Assembly: GCA_910588905.1 (NCBI GenBank)
Contig: CAJURZ010000009.1
Span: 1-64,000 of the forward strand
DNA from: an uncultured Eggerthellaceae bacterium
GTDB lineage: Bacteria; Actinomycetota; Coriobacteriia; Coriobacteriales; Eggerthellaceae
Reading direction: 5' to 3'
Length of the DNA stretch: 64,000 bases
Below the pieces are notes generated by a model. It saw only the letters and a program-made list of their open reading frames with translations, was not told the DNA's origin and ran no database searches. Numbering within the stretch: the stretch's first letter is position 1; every line of letters starts with the position of its first letter. The position numbers were made by a program, and so were the translations under genes. Shown here one piece after another: positions 15,101 through 23,018 of this stretch.

Positions 15101-15323
15101 GATCACGTTCGACCCTTACGGGGATAGCGCATTCTCCGGGTTGTGGCATGGGGTCGATCACGATCGACCCCTACGCGAAGACGTGTCAGATTGCCGTAGG
15201 GGCGGATCTCGATCAGCCCGGTGGTACACCCGGACGAACCCGGTACGTCAGGCCATCCGGCAATTGCCGCAATGAATATGTTGCGCGTGGTCTTCGCGCA
15301 ACGCATCCTCGCGCAAAGCGCAA
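15101..15323. repeat. Intergenic repeat segment, copy B
   Basis: Starts with GATCACGTTCGACCCTTACG (15101-15120), has a variant GATCACGATCGACCCCTACG at 15156-15175, and ends with the 28-base block 15296-15323 shared with copy A. The function is unknown. Confidence 0.5.
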
Positions 15324-15360
15324 CGTATTGGGCGGATCTTGGATCCGCCCAATACGTTGC
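15320..15360. repeat. Perfect 19-bp inverted repeat with 3-nt loop
   Basis: GCAACGTATTGGGCGGATC at 15320-15338 is followed by TTG and its exact complement at 15342-15360. The symmetry breaks immediately outside. It is much longer than a normal terminator and could be a cruciform, a mobile-element remnant or a strong terminator; CTCATTTTTAG follows 9 bases later. Confidence 0.7.
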
Positions 15361-15441
15361 CTGTCAGCTCTCATTTTTAGACGCAGGGGTTGAGGAGGGG
15401 TGAAGTATCATGGACTGCATACGAAGAGAAAGGATGTTCCC

Positions 15442-15675
15442 ATGGAAAAGCCGATCCTCTATTACTGGGCACCGTGTGCCACCTGCTCCGTTGCGGTCAC
15501 CTACGCCCAAGACCATGGCATAGAGCTCGACCTTCGTGACGTTGAGGAAGTGCAGCCCTTCGAAGAGCTGACCGCTCTGGGCGGCAACGCTGACAACATC
15601 CCCTTCCTCTATGTAGAGGGTCAGCTGATCGAAGGGAACGACGCCGTTCTGGCGAAGCTGGCTGAACTAGCTTAA
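15442..15675 (+). CDS. Glutaredoxin/thioredoxin-like protein with CATC active site
   Basis: This 77-residue single-domain protein has ILYYWAPCATCSVAVTYAQD at the N-terminus, which is a thioredoxin-fold redox motif CxxC with sequence CATC. NIPFLYVEGQLIEGNDAVL holds the cis-proline and glutathione-binding-like segment of glutaredoxins. It should reduce disulfides in the cytosol. The start at 15442 follows AGAAAGGATG; the longer ATG at 15400 has no site. It stands alone between the hairpin region and the ABC permease gene, with which it converges. The partner reductase is not visible. Confidence 0.8.
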   Translation: MEKPILYYWAPCATCSVAVTYAQDHGIELDLRDVEEVQPFEELTALGGNADNIPFLYVEGQLIEGNDAVLAKLAELA

Positions 15676-15685
15676 GCGGGCGCTC

Positions 15686-15712
15686 CTGCGCTCAGATGGC
15701 ATCTGAGCGCAG
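15686..15712. terminator. Bidirectional hairpin at the end of the ABC permease gene
   Basis: A 13-bp perfect inverted repeat with a single central base (CTGCGCTCAGATG and CATCTGAGCGCAG) spans the stop codon of the permease and lies 11 bases after the glutaredoxin stop. It likely ends transcription of both converging units, though no T-run is evident. Confidence 0.5.
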
Positions 15713-18679
15713 CGCCTCCACCACATTGTCTGCTTTGCACCGATGCATGCCATAGGCTACTGACACGCCCATGGCCAGGACCGTCATAGCCACAGCCAGC
15801 CCCACATAGCCCCAAGGCAGGTTGAACATGAGCCCCTCCATCGACTGGCCGATCACCGCATAGAGCAGATAGGATATCCCTGCCGATATCACCAACCCTG
15901 GGATCAGGCCTGCGATGCCGAAGCTCATGCATTCGTCCATGATCATGCGACGGAACTGGCGGTTCGAAAGCCCGATGGATCGCATGACGGCGAATTCGCG
16001 ACGACGCAGGATGAGCGAATTGGTCACCGTATTGAACACGTTGGCCATGGCGATGAGCGCCAGGATGACCGTGAACAGCAAGCAGAACACATTCACGATG
16101 GTGGCGAGCATCTGCGTGGTGTCCATCTCCGCGATGCGGTCATTGTAGGAACAGAACGCCATATCGTAAGGCACCTCATCATGGAAGTACGCCGTACCCC
16201 GCGTGTAGAGGTCTTCTGCCAACTGCTCATGATCGCCACCGGCCGCGTCGAACTGGCCTTCGAAGTAGGGAGCTTCCATCCCGAACCCTTGGGTAGCGGC
16301 CAATGACATGGGCATCACGAGCATCAATGACTCCCCTGCACTGCCCACCACAGTCGGAGGCTCATCGGCAAGGGCGCTTATCTCAAGACCGATGCTCACA
16401 TATTCGATATCCTCCATGGTAGGCTGTCGTTCGTAGACATCGTCATCTGCACGCGGAAATGAGGGAACGAAATCCCACGGCTCTCCATCGGTTGATGACC
16501 CTCCGCTTACCGTCCCTCCTTCATAGATGCCCAGCAGCGCAGGATAGCGACCCTCATACACCGCTCCGCCGATGGCCTCCACCGTGCCGGTGTTCTGCAG
16601 AGTCGTGAGCAGCTGATAGGTGGAACCATCATTGCCATAGGCCTTGGAGACACCTACGGCCCGGGGATGGGCCTCATCGTGATAGATGCTCGGGTCACCA
16701 CCAAGCTCACGCACATAGGCATCGAAGGCGGCATCATCCACATATTCCACGCGCGCAATGGCTACGCAGTCACCGTCCTGCATAGGGCCACCCAAGCTAT
16801 TCTCCGAAGCAGAGAAGGCGCTCCCCGCCATCTCCCGAGGCAAGACCATCGGAAGGCCGTCTGAGAGCGTCCACCCCTTCGGCTCGGCTTCTGGGGTCTC
16901 GCTGAGGTAGTCGTAAACCCCCTTGAATGCCTGGGCCTCCGAAGCGAACTGCTCATTGCGTACCTGCAGGAGCTCCTCAGCGGTGATCGGCTCGTCAAAG
17001 GGTTCCTCGTAGGAGGCTGCTTGCGTTGACATGAACTGCGCTGAAACGGATACATCACCTGCGGTGACATAACCACCTGTCACCGTGTTCACCAGCGAAC
17101 CCAAGAACGTATTGAGCGAACCTGCTGTCATGAGCAGAACGATCGCCAAGGCAAGGGATACCGCGGCTGTTCTGCCTTTCACCGCACCGCGCTTGCGATT
17201 CATCTTCGCCAACTTGCCGCCCACGCCGAACAGGCGTCCAGCGATACCGCTTGCACGCCAAAGCCTGCGTCCGTTGGTCGTCTTGGCCGCCAGCTTCTCC
17301 CCACGCTTCGATACCCGAGAACCATGGGCGCTCTTGAGCGAATCCATGATGGTCATCGTACTTGCCCGCCGCGCAGGGATCCACACTGACAAGAACACCG
17401 TCATCAGCGTGAGCGCGACCGCGATGAGCACCACGACGGGACTGATGGCAAGCTTGAAGGGAACGACCCCATTGCCCGCTATCTGTGAGATGGCAGGGCC
17501 CAAGATGGCGAATGTGGCCGCACATCCGCCGATGCCGATGATGACACCCAGCGGGATGCCGATGATGGCAACGCACAACGCCTCCAGGATGACCGCCCGA
17601 CGGAGCTGCTTGCGGGTAGCGCCCACCGATGAGAGCAACCCGAACTGGCTTGTCCGCTCAGCCACCGATATAGCGAAGGCGTTGAAGATGAGCGAGACGC
17701 AAGCCAGGATGATCACCGCTGAGAGCACGATGATGAGCCCGTAGAACGTAGTCCAGAGCGATGTGTCGCTGCTGATGCCCATGAAGCGCAAGAGAGCGGA
17801 ATGCAATTCGATGTGATCATCTGGGAACAGTGCTTGGGCCTTCTCCTTGACTTCCTTGGAATCCTGCACATCATCCATCACGAGGAAGACATCAGCGTAG
17901 CTGGTATCCGCAGGAGCACCATAGGTGAGCGCCACCATCCCCGTGCCCGCATACAGCGCATAGCCCACGTGATCATAAAAGCCCACAACGGTATAGGTCT
18001 GCTCGTGCAGATCAACGAGCTCCTCATTGAAGGTTGAGCCATCGACCTCCGCGTCCAGATATCCGATGGAGGAATTGAGCGGGGTGCCCGCTACGATATC
18101 AACCTCGTTGTCACCAACGGACTCTACCCCAAGCCTTACCTCGCCATGGGTCATGACCGAGGATTCTTCCCCTTCCACAGGCACGGCCACCCGCCGTCCT
18201 ACGTTGAAGGTCAGCTCATCTCCAACGGCGAGCCCTTCTCTGGTCTTCCATCCCTCGAAGAGGAGTATCTCATGATCATCCTCAGGAAGCCTGCCCTCGC
18301 TTGCGTGAATGCCAAGCACCGTTTCCATGTTCCCCTCACCTGAGAGGATCGTCTGATAGCGTCCAAGGCGGTCTTGCTGCTGAGGAGCGAGCTCGGCGAA
18401 CCCCACATCATGCAAGACCGAGGTGTCCGTGATAGTGGGATCGCCTTGGGCGGTCGCAAGGTCAGCAGCAAACGTGTCGCTATCCTCAGAGGCTACCTTC
18501 GCCATCCATGTACCGCTGGTTGCCGCTTCCGTGCGATAGAGGAAATCCGTAAGCGAGGTATAGGTGGTCATCACCGCCATGAGGAGCGCCGCCGCAAGGG
18601 CGACCCCGATGATGGTCACGAATGTGCGCACGCGGTTCGCACGCAGGGATTTGATCGTGAAGTTCGTCGTGGCATTCAT
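15692..18679 (-). CDS. ABC transporter permease, FtsX/MacB type
   Basis: This 995-residue permease has one N-terminal membrane helix (about 17-41), a large extracytoplasmic domain, and three helices around 310-430 containing the FtsX signature (SVAERTSQFGLLSSVGATRKQLRR). A second unit has helices near 515 and 850-985 with a matching EFAVMRSIGLSNRQFRRM. It is thus a tandem FtsX protein, as in exporters of peptides and antibiotics or in lipoprotein-moving systems. The first four bases overlap the end of the ATPase gene. With the kinase and response regulator upstream it forms a likely envelope-stress or antimicrobial-peptide sensing and export module. Confidence 0.88.
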   Translation of the reverse strand: MNATTNFTIKSLRANRVRTFVTIIGVALAAALLMAVMTTYTSLTDFLYRTEAATSGTWMAKVASEDSDTFAADLATAQGDPTITDTSVLHDVGFAELAPQQQDRLGRYQTILSGEGNMETVLGIHASEGRLPEDDHEILLFEGWKTREGLAVGDELTFNVGRRVAVPVEGEESSVMTHGEVRLGVESVGDNEVDIVAGTPLNSSIGYLDAEVDGSTFNEELVDLHEQTYTVVGFYDHVGYALYAGTGMVALTYGAPADTSYADVFLVMDDVQDSKEVKEKAQALFPDDHIELHSALLRFMGISSDTSLWTTFYGLIIVLSAVIILACVSLIFNAFAISVAERTSQFGLLSSVGATRKQLRRAVILEALCVAIIGIPLGVIIGIGGCAATFAILGPAISQIAGNGVVPFKLAISPVVVLIAVALTLMTVFLSVWIPARRASTMTIMDSLKSAHGSRVSKRGEKLAAKTTNGRRLWRASGIAGRLFGVGGKLAKMNRKRGAVKGRTAAVSLALAIVLLMTAGSLNTFLGSLVNTVTGGYVTAGDVSVSAQFMSTQAASYEEPFDEPITAEELLQVRNEQFASEAQAFKGVYDYLSETPEAEPKGWTLSDGLPMVLPREMAGSAFSASENSLGGPMQDGDCVAIARVEYVDDAAFDAYVRELGGDPSIYHDEAHPRAVGVSKAYGNDGSTYQLLTTLQNTGTVEAIGGAVYEGRYPALLGIYEGGTVSGGSSTDGEPWDFVPSFPRADDDVYERQPTMEDIEYVSIGLEISALADEPPTVVGSAGESLMLVMPMSLAATQGFGMEAPYFEGQFDAAGGDHEQLAEDLYTRGTAYFHDEVPYDMAFCSYNDRIAEMDTTQMLATIVNVFCLLFTVILALIAMANVFNTVTNSLILRRREFAVMRSIGLSNRQFRRMIMDECMSFGIAGLIPGLVISAGISYLLYAVIGQSMEGLMFNLPWGYVGLAVAMTVLAMGVSVAYGMHRCKADNVVEALRSDAI

Positions 18680-19359
18680 CGACGGATCCTCTCGTCCCGT
18701 ACGACGCGTCCGTCTTCGATGGCGATGATCCTGTCGGCCGCCAGAGCGATCTCCTCATCGTGGGTGATCACGATCATCGTCTGTCCGAGCTCTTTGTTGG
18801 AATCACGGAGCAGTTGCATGATCTGGCAGCTGTTATGCGTATCCAGGTTGCCCGTTGGCTCGTCAGCCAGCACGACCGCGGGTGCGTTCATGAGCGCACG
18901 GCCGATGGCCACCCGTTGTTGCTGGCCGCCGGAAAGCTGACGTGGCAGGTGCCCCTCCCGGCCGCGAAGGGCAAGGCGGTCAAGGAGCGCATCGAGCCGG
19001 TCTGTGTTGATCGTGCGCCCATCCAGTGCCACAGGAAGCGTCATGTTCTCCACCACGTTGAGCACGGGAACCAGGTTGTAGAACTGATAGACCAGCCCCA
19101 CCTCACGACGGCGGAACACCGCAAGCTCTTCATCAGAGCGCGAATAGACATCCACCCCGTTGAGGAGCACATTGCCTGACGTAGGCCGGTCCACCCCGCC
19201 GATCAGATGCAGCAACGTTGACTTGCCCGAACCCGACGATCCGATGATGGCAACGAACTCGCCTTCTTCGATGCAGAACGAGACGTCATCCAGCGCCCGC
19301 GTGGCCGTCTCTCCCTCACCGTATATCTTCGTCAGGTGGCTTACGCTCAAGATCTCCAT
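18676..19359 (-). CDS. ABC transporter ATP-binding protein, LolD/MacB-type
   Basis: This 227-residue ATPase has Walker A GSSGSGKST at about 38-46, a Q-loop (VYQFYNL), signature LSGGQQQR, Walker B VVLADEPTGNLD and the switch HDEEIA. The combination TGNLD plus LSGGQQQR is characteristic of the MacB/LolD/FtsE group that works with FtsX-type permeases. It powers the permease encoded immediately downstream, with which it overlaps by four bases. AAAGGGCAGG precedes the ATG at 19359; an upstream ATG at 19377 is less well placed. The direction is presumed to be export. Confidence 0.92.
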   Translation of the reverse strand: MEILSVSHLTKIYGEGETATRALDDVSFCIEEGEFVAIIGSSGSGKSTLLHLIGGVDRPTSGNVLLNGVDVYSRSDEELAVFRRREVGLVYQFYNLVPVLNVVENMTLPVALDGRTINTDRLDALLDRLALRGREGHLPRQLSGGQQQRVAIGRALMNAPAVVLADEPTGNLDTHNSCQIMQLLRDSNKELGQTMIVITHDEEIALAADRIIAIEDGRVVRDERIRR

Positions 19360-19472
19360 GACCTGCCCTTTCCCCATTCAGTCCAGCACTGGATACCAGA
19401 ATGGGACATCCATCTCACCTGCCCCTAACGCATGGATTACATAACCGTAATGAAGAGCACCCCCTTCGCCAT

Positions 19473-19535
19473 GGCTTTCGTGCCTTGGGCCACAGGCTTC
19501 ACGCCTTGAGCCACGGGCTTCGTGCTTCACACCAC
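19473..19535. repeat. Three 21-bp tandem repeats at the 3' end of the histidine kinase gene
   Basis: Three degenerate units of 21 bases (19473-19493, 19494-19514, 19515-19535) share a GGCTTCxxGCCTTGxGCCAC pattern. The last unit overlaps the kinase stop codon at 19527. The other two lie in the 167-base gap before the ATPase gene. They may affect mRNA stability or be a slippage product. Confidence 0.5.
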
Positions 19536-20528
19536 GAGCTTCGGGAATGCGATGGCGAACCGTGCGCCTGCTTCTGGGTCATTCGCCACGCGGATCGTAC
19601 CGCCCTGAGCGGAGATGAGCGCTTGGGCCAAAGAGAGCCCGATCCCGAACCCACCCGCCTCAGCTGCCTTCTCGTCTTCGCGCCCGCGATAGAACCGATC
19701 GAATACATGGGGCAGATCCGTGGAGGAGATGCCTGGACCGGTATCCGCTATCTCGATGGTGGTGGCTAGGACATCCTCGCGCGCAGACACCGTGATCATC
19801 CCGCCGGGAGGGGTATGCTCCATGCAATTCTTCACGATGTTCTCCAGCGCCTCTGCCGTCCAAAGCGCATCGCCCGCGAAGGAGGCCTCCTCTTCAAGGT
19901 TGGCGTGCAACGTGATGTCATGGAGATCTAGAGCCAGCTCAAGGGGAGCAAGGGCGCGTTTCACCACGTCTGCGCAAAGGACCTGCTTGCGCTCAACATG
20001 GATAGCCCCTGCATCGATCTTCGCCATCTTGAGCAGCGTCGTCACCAGCCAAGAGACCCGCTCTATCATCCCCTCCAGCTTGCGCACCATCCGCTTGCGC
20101 TCCTGGGGATCCTCGGCCCGCTCCACTGATGGGAGCATGAGCGTGATGGCCGTGAGCGGCGTGCGGATCTGATGCGACACGTCCGCCAGCGTATCGGCCA
20201 GCCCATTGCGCTCGGCTGCAAGCTGTTCGCTCGTGCGGGTGAGCCGTGCGACCATCTTCTCCAGCTCATTGGAGAGGATGGCAACATCGCCCTCATGGCT
20301 ATTGGAGAAGCTGATGCGGCGACCGTTATGGAGCACTTCATCTATCTCTGCTGCAAGGCGCTTGATCTGGGCGTGACGGTAGAGCGATACAGCCAAGAAG
20401 AGCCCGAGAGAGCCTGCGCCGACAATGACCACCCACGCTTTCGCTTCGGCAGGAGCAGTCCAGGCTACGAACGCTGTGAGCAGGACGAAGAGAGCCGATT
20501 GTTTGACCAACGTAGCCGAAGAGCCCAT
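19527..20528 (-). CDS. Sensor histidine kinase (two membrane segments)
   Basis: This 333-residue kinase has two membrane helices near the N-terminus (about 8-24 and 31-50) with almost no extracytoplasmic loop, a linker, the phospho-acceptor His119 in DVSHQIRTPL, then NCMEHTPPGG (N box), ADTGPGIS (G1) and GGFGIGLSLAQ (G2). The short loop marks it as an intramembrane-sensing kinase of the kind that reads the state of a neighbouring ABC exporter. It starts one base after the response-regulator stop, and the exporter genes follow on the same strand. It should phosphorylate that regulator. Confidence 0.9.
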   Translation of the reverse strand: MGSSATLVKQSALFVLLTAFVAWTAPAEAKAWVVIVGAGSLGLFLAVSLYRHAQIKRLAAEIDEVLHNGRRISFSNSHEGDVAILSNELEKMVARLTRTSEQLAAERNGLADTLADVSHQIRTPLTAITLMLPSVERAEDPQERKRMVRKLEGMIERVSWLVTTLLKMAKIDAGAIHVERKQVLCADVVKRALAPLELALDLHDITLHANLEEEASFAGDALWTAEALENIVKNCMEHTPPGGMITVSAREDVLATTIEIADTGPGISSTDLPHVFDRFYRGREDEKAAEAGGFGIGLSLAQALISAQGGTIRVANDPEAGARFAIAFPKLVV

Positions 20529-20529
20529 G

Positions 20530-21201
20530 CTATTCGCTCACCTTGTAACCAAGGCCGCGCACCGTGATGAGGAGCTCGGGGGCAGAGGGGTCATCTTCCA
20601 CCTTCTCCCGCAACCGCTTGACATAGACATTGAGCGCATTGTCTGAGACATATTCGCCCGCTGTATCCCAGATAGCATCCCGAAGGAGCTCCCGGGTGAC
20701 GAGCTTGCCCTTATGGCGCAAAAAATAGAGGAGCAGCCGGTATTCCAGGGCCGAGAGGTAAAGCTCCTTGCCCGCTTTCGTCACCAACCCCGAAGAAGGA
20801 TCCACCTTCACATCCCCTGCCATCAAGATGCTCTCAGCGGGAGCATTCCGCCGCAATGCGCTTCGGATGCGCGAGACCAGCTCTCGGGCACGGAAGGGCT
20901 TGGCGATGTAATCAACGGCGCCCATATCAAGACCTGCCACGGTGGAATACTCATCATCTGAAGCCGTGAGGAAGATCACGGGCATATCGGGCGCAGCCTC
21001 CCGCGCAGCGGCGCACACGGCAAAGCCATTCCCTTGGGAGAGCGTGATATCCAGAAGCGCGATGTCGAAGGCCTGCTCTGCCAGAGCCGCGCAGGCTGCA
21101 TCTTGGGTAGAGCAAGCGCGAACGGCGAAGCCTTCGCTTTCGAGCAGATCGGTGAGCGCGCTCACGATGGAGGCATCGTCTTCGACCAAGAGGATGTGCA
21201 T
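20530..21201 (-). CDS. OmpR-family response regulator
   Basis: This 223-residue regulator has a receiver domain with acidic pocket EDD at 7-9, phospho-acceptor Asp51 in LLDITLSQG, Thr in FLTAS, and Lys in IAKPF. A winged-helix DNA-binding domain of the OmpR type follows from about 125 (LEYRLLLYFLRHKGKLVTRELL, then VYVKRLREKVE and VRGLGYKV). It should activate the ABC exporter downstream and perhaps its own operon. AAGGAGTGCC directly precedes the ATG. It is the first gene of the regulator-kinase-ATPase-permease group. Confidence 0.93.
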   Translation of the reverse strand: MHILLVEDDASIVSALTDLLESEGFAVRACSTQDAACAALAEQAFDIALLDITLSQGNGFAVCAAAREAAPDMPVIFLTASDDEYSTVAGLDMGAVDYIAKPFRARELVSRIRSALRRNAPAESILMAGDVKVDPSSGLVTKAGKELYLSALEYRLLLYFLRHKGKLVTRELLRDAIWDTAGEYVSDNALNVYVKRLREKVEDDPSAPELLITVRGLGYKVSE

Positions 21202-21282
21202 GGCACTCCTTCCTAACGTGGATATGCGAGGGGCGGCAGCCCTGGAACTAGCGGGGCACGCCGGACATTCGTTGCGCTCAGC

Positions 21283-21990
21283 CTAGCCGTCAGTGGCGCT
21301 CGCCGGGCCGTTGAGATCTATGGGATCACCGCCGTAGGTAGGAGGAGCCTGGAAGAGGACCATAAGCACGTCCTTCGACCGAGCCGGAGCTTCTCTCAGA
21401 TCCCAGATCAGCTGCTCTTTGAAAGTGTGGAAATCTGCCGGAACCCCCGTTGCCTCCAACCCTAAGCCAACAGCGTCATAGAGAGCGCGGTAGAGATGAT
21501 AGGTCTGCGTGGAGACGATGATGCGCTCAGCCCCGAAGACGTTCTTCGCTCGATGCATGCTCTCATAGGTGGAGAACCCCGCATGATCGCAGAAGATGTC
21601 GTCTTCGGGCACGCCCTGCTTCATGGCATACTGCTTCATCCCATTGACCTCGTCGTAGCTGGTGGTGCCATGGTCACCGCTCATGATGATCTTCGGGGCA
21701 GCTCCAGCCCGGTACAGGGCTATGGCGTTATCAAGCCGGTCCCTCAGGATGTCCGAAGGCCTGCCGTCTGGGTAGACCAATGCGCCGAGGACCAAGATGG
21801 CATCAGCATCTTGACCAGCAGCTTCTTCTGCCGTGATGATGCGCTCGGAGGTCGTACCGATGACGATGGCGTTCGTGATGCCCAAGAACGCGCACCCAAA
21901 CAGGATGCACCCGATCAGCCCGAATGTCACGCCACGGAAGACCCTGCTTCGCCGCCAGAGCGACGGGCGCTTCTTGCTCTGTTCGTCCAT
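21283..21990 (-). CDS. SanA/YdcF-like DUF218 membrane-anchored protein
   Basis: This 235-residue protein has one N-terminal membrane helix (about 18-42) and a DUF218 domain: ILVLGALVYPDGRPSDILRDRLDNAIALY, then IIMSGDHGTTSYDEVNGMKQYAMKQGV and STYESMHRAKNVFG. SanA proteins of this family affect envelope barrier function and vancomycin sensitivity in E. coli; the biochemical activity is unsettled. The start at 21990 has GGAG at a spacing of 9. Upstream ATGs at 22005 and 22044 are possible, but the latter would overlap the nuclease gene. It is probably co-transcribed with that gene, 25 bases upstream. Confidence 0.82.
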   Translation of the reverse strand: MDEQSKKRPSLWRRSRVFRGVTFGLIGCILFGCAFLGITNAIVIGTTSERIITAEEAAGQDADAILVLGALVYPDGRPSDILRDRLDNAIALYRAGAAPKIIMSGDHGTTSYDEVNGMKQYAMKQGVPEDDIFCDHAGFSTYESMHRAKNVFGAERIIVSTQTYHLYRALYDAVGLGLEATGVPADFHTFKEQLIWDLREAPARSKDVLMVLFQAPPTYGGDPIDLNGPASATDG

Positions 21991-22015
21991 AGTCATAGGC
22001 TCCATGATACCAAGG

Positions 22016-22942
22016 TCAGGGCTTGCATGTCCCGCACGGCGCATAGCCGTCCTGCAAGAGCTCTTCGCGAGACCCCGCGAACGACTCCTTGTTCTGGTCC
22101 TTCATCGTCTGCACCGCATCACATGCTGGGTCATGGAACTTCTTGGTTCGAGTGTTCAGCACGTATTCGCCCGCGGTATCCGGCAACGTCGGCGTGGCTG
22201 CCTCCAACCAGCTCTCCCCTGTTGCGTGATCGATGACCACGCCTGGCTGCACATTCCAGAAGAATAGGTTGAAGCAGATAGCCTCACCGCCATCCTCGAT
22301 GGACTGGGCTTCATACTGCACACCCGTGGCGAGAGCATTGCTGCCCTCATAGACAGGTGTGACCCGCAGGAGCACGTGCTTTCCCGTGTTGCGGATATGG
22401 GCCAAGATCCGCTCCTCGTAGGGCTGCATCACCGTTTGATTCATATAGGTGGTGCCCGTGATGAGATTACGCGGATCGTCATTCTTCCCACTCAAGGACC
22501 AAGCGATGAGGTGGCTGCGGTTATACAGGCTGCCCCCGCTCACGCAGTCGTACTGCTTCTGGCACCAGCCGGAAGGGTGCACGTCACGCAAAGACGTGCG
22601 CTTCTCTTGGCTGCCGGGCCTCGTCTCGTCGCTCACCAAAGCGATCGCCTGGGTCGTACGACCAAGCTCGTCAAGAGGCCCATAGGATTCCCGCGGTGTC
22701 AGCGTGAGCTCTTCGGCCGTGAAGTCCGGAACGCCACCGTTGATCTCAAGGAACGGCTCTCCCGTATAGGCCTGGATGGAGAGCTCTGATGCGTCAACAG
22801 CCGATGGCTCCTGGACCGAAGGGCTCGGCTGGATGGAAGCAGGAGGAGATGCTTCGGCTGCGCAACCAGTGAGGCTGAGCACCAGCACGAGCGCACTCAG
22901 CAGCGCAGCTAGCTTGATATGCGCACCTCTTCCCTTCGCCAT
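22016..22942 (-). CDS. Secreted lipoprotein DNA/RNA non-specific endonuclease
   Basis: This 308-residue protein has a lipoprotein signal with lipobox LTGC (Cys27), a Ser/Pro linker and a nuclease core where YNRSHLIAW (140-148) replaces the usual DRGH, followed by DDPRNLITGTTYMNQ. This is the EndA/Sda-like group of surface DNases that degrade extracellular or incoming DNA with a metal. His144 is the presumed general base. The last 50 residues (TRTKKFHDPAC, then YAPCGTCKP) form a small Cys-rich Ada-type metal-binding domain often found on such secreted nucleases. The upstream ribosome-binding site is weak. It could serve nutrient scavenging or DNA uptake. Confidence 0.85.
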   Translation of the reverse strand: MAKGRGAHIKLAALLSALVLVLSLTGCAAEASPPASIQPSPSVQEPSAVDASELSIQAYTGEPFLEINGGVPDFTAEELTLTPRESYGPLDELGRTTQAIALVSDETRPGSQEKRTSLRDVHPSGWCQKQYDCVSGGSLYNRSHLIAWSLSGKNDDPRNLITGTTYMNQTVMQPYEERILAHIRNTGKHVLLRVTPVYEGSNALATGVQYEAQSIEDGGEAICFNLFFWNVQPGVVIDHATGESWLEAATPTLPDTAGEYVLNTRTKKFHDPACDAVQTMKDQNKESFAGSREELLQDGYAPCGTCKP

Positions 22943-23018
22943 GATGCCAGCATGACAGGGGCGCGCGAACGTGTCAAATCAGACGTAGAGCTAGAGCAGA
23001 GCCAACTATCGGTCAAGA

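Larger units (their letters stand above)
14836..15441. other. 606-base non-coding region
   Basis: Several short ORFs exist here but none has a ribosome-binding site with plausible composition. The region holds the LytTR operator (14901-14930), repeat copy B, the hairpin GGGTCGAT-CACG-ATCGACCC (15151-15170) and a perfect 19-bp inverted repeat (15320-15360). Confidence 0.6.

Noticed and set aside
14868..15403. Several short ORFs in the region between the LytTR gene and the glutaredoxin gene
   Set aside because: They have no ribosome-binding sites, and their sequence is dominated by repeats and hairpins.
19473..19535. Possible CRISPR-like array
   Set aside because: The 21-base units are contiguous and degenerate, with no unique spacers and no cas genes in the window.
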